A stretch of 64,000 bases of DNA from Tritrichomonas musculus (Eukaryota; Parabasalia; Tritrichomonadida; Tritrichomonadidae). The first letter of the stretch is position 1. Every line of letters starts with the position of its first letter. The position numbers were made by a program, and so were the translations under genes. Where the stretch lies: assembly GCA_039105265.1 (NCBI GenBank), contig JAPFFF010000012.1:2170001-2234000 (forward strand). Direction: 5' to 3'. The notes under the pieces are model-generated. The model worked only from the letters and a program-made list of their open reading frames with translations, was not told where the DNA came from and made no database searches. This document shows positions 53,032-63,391 of this stretch, piece by piece.

Positions 53032-53389
53032 ATCTACAAAATAAATTGAATATAAATTATTTTTAATCTTTCAAAATTGAATAACATGTAAAATAAATAT
53101 AATTATCAAATTTTGACTGAAGTTTGTTCAAAGCTTACCCTTATCGTTACTAAAAATTTTCGAATACTTTATGGATTAACAAGGAACGCCACTTTTTGAA
53201 CTGCGTTCAAAAAGTGTCTAGTACACAATTTTTTTATTTTAGAAAAAAGATAATATCTATATAAAAGGCATTCAAATAAACAATAATTTAGTCAAAATTT
53301 TATTCTAAAATTAGCATAGCATAAAAAACTTTATTAATGCTTTCTGTAAAAAAACTAACAAAAGTTTGTAATTAGCAAAAACGCGAATC
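53032..53389. other. Spacer with one hairpin
   Basis: AT-rich sequence carrying the fourth CACTTTTTGA hairpin (53190-53216) and leading into the 23-bp satellite array. Confidence 0.45.
53190..53216. repeat. Fourth CACTTTTTGA-family hairpin
   Basis: CACTTTTTGAAC pairs with GTTCAAAAAGTG around a TGC loop. Relative to the copies at 49.8-49.9 kb, one stem pair is changed on both sides (G-C to A-T), so pairing is kept. It is preceded by AACGC and followed by TCTA as in the copy at 49916. Confidence 0.8.
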
Positions 53390-56166
53390 AGTTATTAACA
53401 TCAATGTTTGTCTGTCGTTAGCATAGATGTTTATCTGTTGTTAGCATAGATGTTTATCTGTTGTAAGCATCGATGTTTTTCTGTTGTTAGCATCTATGTT
53501 TGTATGTTGTAGCATCTATGTTTTTCTGTTGTTAGCATCTATGTTTTTCTGTTGTTAGCATCTATGTTTGCCTGTTGTTAGCATCTATGTTTGTCTGTTG
53601 TAGCATCTATGTTTGTCTGTTGTTATGTTTTGATGTTTATCTGTTGTTAGCATTGATGTTTTTCTGTTGTTAGCATTGATGTTTTTCTGTTGTTAGCATC
53701 AATGTTTGTCTGTTGTTAGCATCTATGTTTTTCTGTTGTAAGCATCAATGTTTGTCTGTTGTTAGCATCTATGTTTGTCTGTTGTAGCATCTATGTTTAT
53801 CTGTTGTTAGCATTGATGTTTTTCTGTTGTTAGCATAGATGTTTATCTGTTGTTAGCATTGATGTTTATCTGTTGTTAGCATTAATGTTTGTATGTTGTT
53901 AGCATCGATGTTTGTATGTTGTTAGCATCGATGTTTGTATGTTGTTAGCATCTATGTTTTTCTGTTGTAAGCATCAATGTTTGTCTGTTGTTAGCATCTA
54001 TGTTTGTCTGTTGTAGCATCTATGTTTATCTGTTGTTAGCATAGATGTTTATCTGTTGTTAGCATCGATGTTTGTATGTTGTAAGCATCAATGTTTGTCT
54101 GTTGTTAGCATCGATGTTTATCTGTTGTTAGTATTGATGTTTTTCTGTTGTTAGCATTGATGTTTTTCTGTTGTTAGCATTAATGTTTGTATGTTGTTAG
54201 CATCGATGTTTGTATGTTGTTAGTATTGATGTTTGTCTGTTGTTAGTATTGATGTTTTTCTGTTGTTAGCATTGATGTTTTTCTGTTGTTAGCATTAATG
54301 TTTATCTGTTGTTAGCATAGATGTTTATCTGTTGTTAGCATAGATGTTTGTATGTTGTAAGCATCGATGTTTATCTGTTGTTAGCATCGATGTTTTTCTG
54401 TTGTTAGCATTAATGTTTGTATGTTAGCATCTATGTTTGTCTGTTGTTAGCATAGATGTTTATCTGTTGTTAGCATAGATGTTTATCTGTTGTTAGCATA
54501 GATGTTTATCTGTTGTTAGTATTGATGTTTTTCTGTTGTTAGCATTGATGTTTTTCTGTTGTTAGCATTAATATTTATCTGTTGTTAGCATAGATGTTTA
54601 TCTGTTGTTAGCATAGATGTTTGTATGTTGTAAGCATCGATGTTTATCTGTTGTTAGCATCGATGTTTTTCTGTTGTTAGCATTAATGTTTGTATGTTGT
54701 TAGCATCGATGTTTGTATGTTGTTAGCATCTATGTTTGTCTGTTGTTAGCATAGATGTTTATCTGTTGTTAGCATAGATGTTTATCTGTTGTTAGCATCT
54801 ATGTTTGTCTGTTGTTAGTATTGATGTTTTTCTGTTGTTAGCATTGATGTTTTTCTGTTGTTAGCATTAATGTTTATCTGTTGTTAGCATAGATGTTTAT
54901 CTGTTGTTAGCATAGATGTTTGTATGTTGTAAGCATCGATGTTTATCTGTTGTTAGCATCGATGTTTTTCTGTTGTTAGCATTAATGTTTGTATGTTGTT
55001 AGCATCTATGTTTGTCTGTTGTTAGCATAGATGTTTATCTGTTGTTAGCATAGATGTTTATCTGTTGTTAGCATAGATGTTTGTCTGTTGTTAGTATTGA
55101 TGTTTTTCTGTTGTTAGCATTGATGTTTTTCTGTTGTTAGCATTAATATTTATCTGTTGTTAGCATAGATGTTTATCTGTTGTTAGCATAGATGTTTGTA
55201 TGTTGTAAGCATCGATGTTTATCTGTTGTTAGCATCGATGTTTTTCTGTTGTTAGCATTAATGTTTGTATGTTGTTAGCATCGATGTTTGTATGTTGTTA
55301 GCATCTATGTTTGTCTGTTGTTAGCATAGATGTTTATCTGTTGTTAGCATAGATGTTTATCTGTTGTTAGCATCTATGTTTGTCTGTTGTTAGTATTGAT
55401 GTTTTTCTGTTGTTAGCATTGATGTTTTTCTGTTGTTAGCATTAATGTTTATCTGTTGTTAGCATAGATGTTTATCTGTTGTTAGCATAGATGTTTGTAT
55501 GTTGTAAGCATCGATGTTTATCTGTTGTTAGCATCGATGTTTTTCTGTTGTTAGCATTAATGTTTGTATGTTGTTAGCATCGATGTTTGTATGTTGTCAG
55601 CATCTATGTTTGTCTGTTGTTAGTATTGATGTTTTTCTGTTGTTAGCATTGATGTTTTTCTGTTGTTAGCATTAATGTTTGTATGTTGTTAGCATCGATG
55701 TTTGTATGTTGTTAGCATCAATGTTTTTCTGTTGTTAGCATAGATGTTTATCTGTTGTTAGCATAGATGTTTATCTGTTGTTAGCATAGATGTTTATCTG
55801 TTGTTAGCATAGATGTTTATCTGTTGTTAGCATAGATGTTTGTATGTTGTAAGCATCGATGTTTATCTGTTGTTAGCATCGATGTTTTTCTGTTGTTAGC
55901 ATCGATGTTTGTATGTTGTTAGCATTAATGTTTGTATGTTGTTAGCATCGATGTTTATCTGTTGTTAGCATCGATGTTTTTCTGTTGTTAGCATCGATGT
56001 TTGTATGTTGTTAGCATTAATGTTTGTATGTTGTTAGCATCGATGTTTGTATGTTGTCAACATCGATGTTTGTTTGTTGTTAGCATCAATGTTTATCTGT
56101 TGTTAGCATCGATGTTTATCTGTTGTTAGCATCGATGTTTGTCTGTTGTTAGCATCAATGTTTGTC
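53390..56166. repeat. Minisatellite/satellite array, 23-bp unit, about 120 copies
   Basis: The unit is TTAGCATNNATGTTTNTCTGTTG, 23 bp; a few units are 20 or 22 bp. Variation is concentrated in the dinucleotide after GCAT (AG, CG, TG, CT, CA, TA) and in the region after ATGTTT (AT, GT, TT; CTG or ATG). Marked variants recur in blocks of 12-13 units, showing higher-order repeats. The unit length is not a multiple of three and many units contain TAG, so the array is not coding. Confidence 0.95.
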
Positions 56167-56539
56167 AATATTTAAGATAATATTATCTGGCGGTAGGATT
56201 ATCTGGTTGTGGGATTTATCTGGCTGTGGGATTTATCTGGGTATGAGATTAAATTATTTTATTTCTTTTTGATAAATTAATTAAAAAAAAAAAAAAAAAA
56301 AAAATAAAAAATAAAAATAAAAAAATTAAATTCTATGAGCTTTATGAAAAAAAATAACTGAAAAATTTTTTTTATAAAAATATCTTAATCAAAAAGAAAT
56401 AAAATAGTTTACAATTATAATTACAAATGCAAATAATAATATACTTAAATTAATTATTATCCAAAATATTTTAAAACAATATGATGGCTGGATAAGTTCA
56501 GGTCTTATTTTTTTGGGGTTTTGTTTTATTATATTAAGA
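56167..56539. other. Spacer with short GGGATTTATCTGG repeats and poly-A
   Basis: Just after the satellite come four degenerate copies of TCTGG(C/T)(T/G)GTGGGATTTA (56194-56250), then an A run near 56281-56303. Nothing coding. Confidence 0.45.
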
Positions 56540-56541
56540 TA

Positions 56542-57273
56542 AACGGTCGATTTCGGATTTTTTGCAAATTTTTTTATTGTTACGGAAAAAAAAATGAAAT
56601 AAAAATTGAGCCTTCTTGGGATTTATCGTTACGGGAAAAAATTAGATTTTTTGATTGCTCAGAAAAGTGTGATTTCTCGTTACGGAAAAAATACGGAAAA
56701 TTTTGGAAAAATTTTGTTAATCATAAAGAAAAAGATTAATCTTGACATTAATTTTGGCAATTTAAGCTTGGAAAATTAAATATGTAAATGAATTGACCTA
56801 TTTATTGCAATAACAAGTGGTGGTTCTGTGATTGTTTGTATTTCATAGAAAATTAATAATCTCGAAGTGTATAATCAATAAAGTACCATAAATTTATGTA
56901 TAAAAAATGTTGCTTTTATATTTTCGCAAGTTTAATTTTGTTTTTTCTATAAATTTAAAAAATTGATATTTATTATTAGCATTGACATTAAAATGGCATT
57001 TATGAATGCATATTGTATATTAAACTTCATTATTGATTGCAATTTAGTTATTAATGATGGTTATAAGGATCATGAAATGATCAAATCTTAAATTTTATAT
57101 TTTATTTCCAAAATTTTCCGTATTTTTTCCGTAACGAGAAATCACACTTTTCTGAGCAATCAAAAAATCTAATTTTTTCCCGTAACGATAAATCCCAAGA
57201 AGGCTCAATTTTTATTTCATTTTTTTTTTCCGTAACGATAAAAAATTTTTCAAAAAATCCGAAATCGACCGTT
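56542..57273. mobile_element. TA-flanked DNA transposon, non-autonomous, 732 bp, with inverted repeats of about 165 bp
   Basis: The left arm AACGGTCGATTTCGGATTTT to about 56715 is mirrored at about 57105-57273 with few differences (GTTACGGAAAAAA, GAGCCTTCTTGGGATTTATC, TTGATTGCTCAGAAAAGTGT). TA flanks both ends (56540-56541 and 57274-57275). The only open frame (56521-56739) lies in the arm and is not protein-like. Confidence 0.86.
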
Positions 57274-57275
57274 TA

Positions 57276-58130
57276 TTAATCCATAAAGTATTCGAAATTT
57301 TCTGTTCTTACATCACCTAAAAACTAAACATCACAAATTTGCATAATGTGTTGAACAATGTTATAAAATAAAACAATTTCATTTTTCAGAAATAAAGGTA
57401 TAGTCTAGAGTAAAACTCCCTACCAAATGGAAAACCCCTACCAAATCTCTATATAAAAGAGTTAGAATCATAATATTATATATACATATAGATAAAATGT
57501 TCATTTGATAAAATAATTATTATTATTTAAAAAATGTTTATTTTATATTTAGATATTAGTTTTTAAATATGCATTCTATTCAATTTTTTTTATCGAAAAA
57601 TTGTAGGTGGGTTTTCCAGTAGACTTTATATTGAAAAATGAATGATTTCAAAAATTTTCAACGGTAAACCTTGTTCAAAAAACATTACCTCCATCTCAAT
57701 TTAAAATAATCATATCTTTATATTCTAAATATGAATTCATTTTTTAAAATTTAATTAATATTATGATAATTATTTAATATATTATTAATAAAGAATAATG
57801 CAATTAAATTTTTGATAAAAAAGATAAAATGATTTTAAATTTGAAATAGAGGTACAGTTTTTTGAACTCAGTTTAATATCCTAATGTTTTTTTGATATGT
57901 AGTTATCTTTTCTAATAATTAATAAAGAATTTATATATTAAATTATTTGCATTTAATATAATATTTATATAATATATTAGAATAAAAAATCCAAATATAT
58001 AAGAATTAAAGTAAGATAAATCAAAAAAATATTATTTCATAACTTTGGAAGTTAACTGCCTTTCAATTCCAAATCACCTATTTAAAAAACAAAAAGATTG
58101 TTTTAGTTGATGAAATTGATTTATATATAC
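57276..58130. other. AT-rich spacer
   Basis: About 860 bp of AT-rich sequence; no gene, RNA or repeat recognised. Confidence 0.35.
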
Positions 58131-58132
58131 TA

Positions 58133-58417
58133 CAGTATAGTAAAAAAATATGAAATCGTCAAAAAATACTAAAAAAGTTGGAAAATACACTTTTTCAAAG
58201 AAATAAGGCCAAATTTGCTTGGCTAATTCTTTTTATCGTCATTTGAAAAAATGGATTTTCGAACTTTTTCGTAAAATTCAAAAAGCTGGAAAAGCTACTT
58301 TTTCAAATGACGATAAAACAATATTTACTCAAAAAAATTGAGTGTTTATTATGAAAAAGCTTGTTTTCCAACTTTTTGAATAATATTTTTACGTTTTCAT
58401 ATTTTTTTACTATACTG
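58133..58417. mobile_element. Mariner-like MITE, 285 bp, directly upstream of the BspA-like gene
   Basis: The ends CAGTATAGTAAAAAAATATG are exact inverted repeats of more than 20 bp. TA lies outside each (58131-58132 and 58418-58419). CAGT-type ends with a TA duplication are typical of Tc1/mariner. Its right end is 62 bp before the ATG of the BspA-like gene. Confidence 0.9.
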
Positions 58418-58479
58418 TAAAAAATATAAATAAATAAATTTTGAATATTGAATGTATATTTGAAAAAAAAAAAAACTGA

Positions 58480-61400
58480 ATGATCTTATCTTGTCTTATC
58501 CTTTCTATTCTCGTCAAAGCCGATTTTGAAGTCGATGGATTTACATACCACGAACTCGATTCTGACAATGATACTGCAAAAGCAGTTCAAGTCGTTAATT
58601 GTTCAAAAAAAGATGAATTAACAATAATAATTCCAAGCAATGTTAAATATAATGATATAACTTACACTGTTACATCTATTTCAACAAGTTCTTTTTCATC
58701 ATCTGGTATTACCCAGTTCAATTCAATTTATTTTCCATATACATTAAAAGATATCGAAGAAAGCGCGTTTCAAAAGTTCTCAAACTTAGCAAAAATTGGT
58801 TATATTAATGAAAACAATCAAAAAATTGAAGATACCTTACCACCCCAATTATCAATATTAAATAAAGATGTCTTTAGTTATACTTCGATTACAACGATCA
58901 ATGTTAATAATGTAGCTTCTCTACGATCAGCATTTTCAAATTGCCAAAATTTAACCAAAGTTGTTTTACCACAAGTTCCTTTTGAATTGGTCAGTACATT
59001 CAGTTCATGTTCCAATTTGGTCACTGTCGAAAACTTCGAATACTGCACATCGATCACAGGAGGATTCAATTCATGTTCTGAGCTGAGCAGTCTTGCATAT
59101 GCACCAAACTTGAACACGATTGGTGACTACTCATTCTATGGGTGTGAAAAATTGACTGAATTTGAATTCAGTGAAGGACTGAGCGAGATTGGTGACTCAG
59201 CATTCTTTGGGTGCAAGAACATTAAAAGTATTGATCTCAAAAATGTGAAGATTGTTGGTTCATCTGCATTCCGAAGTTGTATTCGAGTTTCAACACTGAA
59301 CATTCCAAAAGTTGAAGAGATTGGACGACTTGCATTTTCATACATTCAATCACTGACAGAGATTGAACTCCCATCCACGATCAAAGTTCTTGATGACTTT
59401 TGTTTCACTGAGACTGCAGTTATTCACATTACAGGAAATCCAGAATTAATCACCGAACTTGGTTCATCATTCACAGGGTGCAAAGACTTAGTTTCTCTTC
59501 CAGTTTTCAAATCATTAAAAATAATTCGATCAGAAGCGCTTAAAAAATGCAACCAACTTGAGAAATTTGAATGTGGTGATCAACTTAGTGAAATCTGGTC
59601 TAATGGACTCGAAAGCAGTGGAATCAAACAATTCATCACTACATCAAAGAGTGTCCGTCTTTCAGGTGAAGCCTTTTTGAATTGTGCTAGACTGAGCAGT
59701 TTTGACTTCAGCATCATTTCAGAGATTTCCAACAATGCGTTTGAAGGATGTGTTTCACTTGATGTCATTGACTTCTCTAAAAGTTCGATCACGGAACTTC
59801 CATGGCAAACCTTCTACAGCTGTGGCGATTTGAGTCGAGTGATTCTTCCACCGAACATCAGTGAATTCTCAATTCTTGCATTTGAGGAATGCAGCATCCA
59901 CACTATTGAATTCAGCAACACTGGCACGACTACTCTTAACCTTCGGAATGCATTCAGTGAATATGATGTTGAACTCATTGAAGCAATTTTCTCACCAAAT
60001 TGCAAAGTCAATCTTGATCACACATTTTGTAACTGTCATAACCTCTCACGAGTTGTTCTCCCTCAAGTTCCATATGAACTTCCAAACACATTCAGTTCAT
60101 GCAGCAATCTAAGTATTGTTGAGAACTTCGAATATTGCACATCGATCACAGGAGGATTCAATTCATGTTCTGAGCTGAGCAGTCTTGCATATGCACCAAA
60201 CTTGAACACGATTGGTGACTACTCATTCTATGGGTGTGAAAAATTGACTGAATTTGAATTCAGTGAAGGACTGAGCGAGATTGGTGACTCAGCATTCTTT
60301 GGGTGCAAGAACATTAAAAGTATTGATCTCAAAAATGTGAAGATTGTTGGTTCATCTGCATTCCGAAGTTGTATTCGAGTTTCAACACTGAACATTCCAA
60401 AAGTTGAAGAGATTGGACGACTTGCATTTTCATACATTCAATCACTGACAGAGATTGAACTTCCATCCACGATCAAAGTTCTTGATGACTTTTGTTTCAC
60501 TGAGACTGCAGTTATTCACATTACAGGAAATCCAGAATTAATCACCGAACTTGGTTCATCATTCACAGGGTGCAAAGACTTAGTTTCTCTTCCAGTTTTC
60601 AAATCATTAAAAATAATTCGATCAGAAGCGCTTAAAAAATGCAACCAACTTGAGAAATTTGAATGTGGTGATCAACTTAGTGAAATCTGGTCTAATGGAC
60701 TCGAAAGCAGTGGAATCAAACAATTCATCACTACATCAAAGAGTGTCCGTCTTTCAGGTGAAGCCTTTTTGAATTGTGCTAGACTGAGCAGTTTTGACTT
60801 CAGCATCATTTCAGAGATTTCCAACAATGCGTTTGAAGGATGTGTTTCACTTGATGTCATTGACTTCTCTAAAAGTTCGATCACGGAACTTCCATGGCAA
60901 ACCTTCTACAGCTGTGGCGATTTGAGTCGAGTGATTCTTCCACCGAACATCAGTGAATTCTCAATTCTTGCATTTGAGGAATGCAGCATCCACACTATTG
61001 AATTCAGCAACACTGGCACGACTACTCTTAACCTTCGGAATGCATTCAGTGAATATGATGTTGAACTCATTGAAGCAATTTTCTCACCAAATTGCAAAGT
61101 CAATCTTGATCACACATTTTGTAACTGTCATAACCTCTCACGAGTTGTTCTCCCTCAAGTTCCATATGAACTTCCAAACACATTCAGTTCATGCAGCAAT
61201 CTAAGTATTGTTGAGAACTTCGAATATTGCACATCGATCACAGGAGGATTCAATTCATGTTCTGAGCTGAGCAGTCTTGCATATGCACCAAACTTGAACA
61301 CGATTGGTGACTACTCATTCTATGGGTGTGAAAAATTGACTGAATTTGAATTCAGTGAAGGACTGAGCGAGATTGGTGACTCAGCATTCTTTGGGTGCAA

Positions 61401-63000
61401 GAACATTAAAAGTATTGATCTCAAAAATGTGAAGATTGTTGGTTCATCTGCATTCCGAAGTTGTATTCGAGTTTCAACACTGAACATTCCAAAAGTTGAA
61501 GAGATTGGACGACTTGCATTTTCATACATTCAATCACTGACAGAGATTGAACTTCCATCCACGATCAAAGTTCTTGATGACTTTTGTTTCACTGAGACTG
61601 CAGTTATTCACATTACAGGAAATCCAGAATTAATCACCGAACTTGGTTCATCATTCACAGGGTGCAAAGACTTAGTTTCTCTTCCAGTTTTCAAATCATT
61701 AAAAATAATTCGATCAGAAGCGCTTAAAAAATGCAACCAACTTGAGAAATTTGAATGTGGTGATCAACTTAGTGAAATCTGGTCTAATGGACTCGAAAGC
61801 AGTGGAATCAAACAATTCATCACTACATCAAAGAGTGTCCGTCTTTCAGGTGAAGCCTTTTTGAATTGTGCTAGACTGAGCAGTTTTGACTTCAGCATCA
61901 TTTCAGAGATTTCCAACAATGCGTTTGAAGGATGTGTTTCACTTGATGTCATTGACTTCTCTAAAAGTTCGATCACGGAACTTCCATGGCAAACCTTCTA
62001 CAGCTGTGGCGATTTGAGTCGAGTGATTCTTCCACCGAACATCAGTGAATTCTCAATTCTTGCATTTGAGGAATGCAGCATCCACACTATTGAATTCAGT
62101 AACACTGGCACGACTACTCTTAACCTTCGGAATGCATTCAGTGAATATGATGTTGAACTTATTGAAGCAATTTTCTCACCAAATTGCAAAGTCAATCTTG
62201 ATCACACATTTTGTAACTGTCATAACCTCTCACGAGTTGTTCTCCCTCAAGTTCCATATGAACTTCCAAACACATTCAGTTCATGCAGCAATCTAAGTAT
62301 TGTTGAGAACTTCAAATACTGCACATCTATTGTTTCTGGCTTTGCCAATTGCACCAAGCTCGCCCATCTTGAACCAGCACCAAGTCTCAGCAATATTGGC
62401 GACTTCTCCTTCTACAAGTGCGAGCTTCTTCAATCAGTCACGCTCAGCGACATTCCTTCAGCTTCATTAACAATCGGCAAAAGTGCCTTTGAGTCTTGCC
62501 ACTCGCTTTCATCATTCGACTTCAGCCTCTGGCATGACATTTCCGTTGGTGAGAGAGCATTTGCTGACTGCCCATTGTCTGGCCAATCGGAGCTTGTCTT
62601 CGGCCATCCGAATGCCAGCAATTCGATCACAATTCAGTCTCATGCGTTTTCTTCACCAGCTGTCAGCACTGTTACTTTTGAGTCGCCAATCAACAACCTT
62701 AACTTGAGCTCTGATTCATTCTCCGACTGCAGCAACATCAGCTGCGTCATGGTCGACAAAAAATGGAAGAAGAAGGCGGCTGTTGCCTTTGATGATGATC
62801 TCATCAATGGAGAAGCATGTCCTAATTACGATCCAAGCTCGAGTAAGAAAAAGACCGCTTTAATTGTTGGCTGTGCTGTTGGAGGTGCTGCCGCTTTGAT
62901 CTTCATTATCATTGTGGTCGTTTTCGTAGTAAAGAAGAAGAATAGGACACCTTCAATCATTGAACAGCCGATATTTACTACTTATGATGAAAGAGATTAA
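58480..63000 (+). CDS. BspA-like leucine-rich-repeat surface membrane protein with three near-identical 364-residue repeats
   Basis: The protein has 1,506 residues. A short signal peptide (MILSCLILSILVKA) leads into Treponema/BspA-type LRRs with the pattern IGDYSFYGCEKLTEFEFSEG, about 23 residues each. Three tandem copies of a 364-residue block follow at a 1,092-bp period, from about 59040 to about 62315. Next come non-duplicated LRRs, a Lys/Ser-rich hinge, one transmembrane helix at about 1459-1483 (TALIVGCAVGGAAALIFIII and following) and a short cytoplasmic tail KKKNRTPSIIEQPIFTTYDERD. Type I BspA proteins of trichomonads lie on the cell surface and are proposed to take part in host or bacterial adhesion. 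The copies differ at only a handful of bases, so the expansion is recent or maintained by gene conversion. Confidence 0.94.
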   Translation: MILSCLILSILVKADFEVDGFTYHELDSDNDTAKAVQVVNCSKKDELTIIIPSNVKYNDITYTVTSISTSSFSSSGITQFNSIYFPYTLKDIEESAFQKFSNLAKIGYINENNQKIEDTLPPQLSILNKDVFSYTSITTINVNNVASLRSAFSNCQNLTKVVLPQVPFELVSTFSSCSNLVTVENFEYCTSITGGFNSCSELSSLAYAPNLNTIGDYSFYGCEKLTEFEFSEGLSEIGDSAFFGCKNIKSIDLKNVKIVGSSAFRSCIRVSTLNIPKVEEIGRLAFSYIQSLTEIELPSTIKVLDDFCFTETAVIHITGNPELITELGSSFTGCKDLVSLPVFKSLKIIRSEALKKCNQLEKFECGDQLSEIWSNGLESSGIKQFITTSKSVRLSGEAFLNCARLSSFDFSIISEISNNAFEGCVSLDVIDFSKSSITELPWQTFYSCGDLSRVILPPNISEFSILAFEECSIHTIEFSNTGTTTLNLRNAFSEYDVELIEAIFSPNCKVNLDHTFCNCHNLSRVVLPQVPYELPNTFSSCSNLSIVENFEYCTSITGGFNSCSELSSLAYAPNLNTIGDYSFYGCEKLTEFEFSEGLSEIGDSAFFGCKNIKSIDLKNVKIVGSSAFRSCIRVSTLNIPKVEEIGRLAFSYIQSLTEIELPSTIKVLDDFCFTETAVIHITGNPELITELGSSFTGCKDLVSLPVFKSLKIIRSEALKKCNQLEKFECGDQLSEIWSNGLESSGIKQFITTSKSVRLSGEAFLNCARLSSFDFSIISEISNNAFEGCVSLDVIDFSKSSITELPWQTFYSCGDLSRVILPPNISEFSILAFEECSIHTIEFSNTGTTTLNLRNAFSEYDVELIEAIFSPNCKVNLDHTFCNCHNLSRVVLPQVPYELPNTFSSCSNLSIVENFEYCTSITGGFNSCSELSSLAYAPNLNTIGDYSFYGCEKLTEFEFSEGLSEIGDSAFFGCKNIKSIDLKNVKIVGSSAFRSCIRVSTLNIPKVEEIGRLAFSYIQSLTEIELPSTIKVLDDFCFTETAVIHITGNPELITELGSSFTGCKDLVSLPVFKSLKIIRSEALKKCNQLEKFECGDQLSEIWSNGLESSGIKQFITTSKSVRLSGEAFLNCARLSSFDFSIISEISNNAFEGCVSLDVIDFSKSSITELPWQTFYSCGDLSRVILPPNISEFSILAFEECSIHTIEFSNTGTTTLNLRNAFSEYDVELIEAIFSPNCKVNLDHTFCNCHNLSRVVLPQVPYELPNTFSSCSNLSIVENFKYCTSIVSGFANCTKLAHLEPAPSLSNIGDFSFYKCELLQSVTLSDIPSASLTIGKSAFESCHSLSSFDFSLWHDISVGERAFADCPLSGQSELVFGHPNASNSITIQSHAFSSPAVSTVTFESPINNLNLSSDSFSDCSNISCVMVDKKWKKKAAVAFDDDLINGEACPNYDPSSSKKKTALIVGCAVGGAAALIFIIIVVVFVVKKKNRTPSIIEQPIFTTYDERD
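59040..62315 (+). repeat. Three tandem 1,092-bp coding repeats
   Basis: Copies begin about 59040, 60132 and 61224. I found only a few differences by eye: GAACTCCC versus GAACTTCC (copy 1), ATTCAGCAAC versus ATTCAGTAAC and GAACTCATT versus GAACTTATT (copy 3). All are synonymous. The period is 364 codons, so the frame is kept. Confidence 0.94.
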
Positions 63001-63391
63001 ATAATTTAATAACTAAAAATATTTTTTTTTAAATGATCGCCAGAGTGGATTTTTTTTTTTTTTTTTTTTAAAAAAAAATGATTGAAATAATCAAATGTTT
63101 ATTTTTATATTGTTTGTAAAATAGTGAAATTTTATAATTATTGAAATTGTATTCTTATTGATCTGATGAAAAAGCATTAAAAAAACCTGAATTAATTAGA
63201 AATAATAATTTGGTTAAGCCTAAATCATTTAATAGGCAGTATATTAAAAAAAAAAATTAATATTATTATTAGTTTTATGTAAAGTAGTTATTTAAAATGA
63301 TTCAATTTTAAATGGTACAAAAAAGAAGAAGAAATACTCCTTACAAGATAAAAAGAAAAATATAAAACATTTTAATATAATACTAATAAAA
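63001..63391. other. Convergent spacer with T/A homopolymer pair
   Basis: It lies between the BspA-like gene (+) and the second MATE gene (-). A T run of about 21 is followed at once by an A run of about 10 (63050-63079), which can fold as a hairpin. No gene is seen. Confidence 0.4.

Noticed and set aside
53390-56166. CRISPR-like array
   Set aside because: The unit is a continuous 23-bp tandem repeat without unique spacers, in a eukaryotic genome.
56521-56739. Open frame of 72 codons
   Set aside because: It lies in the inverted repeat of the TA-flanked element and has no family features.
58878-62296. Repeated short frames on both strands within the BspA-like gene (69, 70, 65 and 83 codons, three times each)
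   Set aside because: They are shadows of the triplicated coding block and recur only because that block is repeated.
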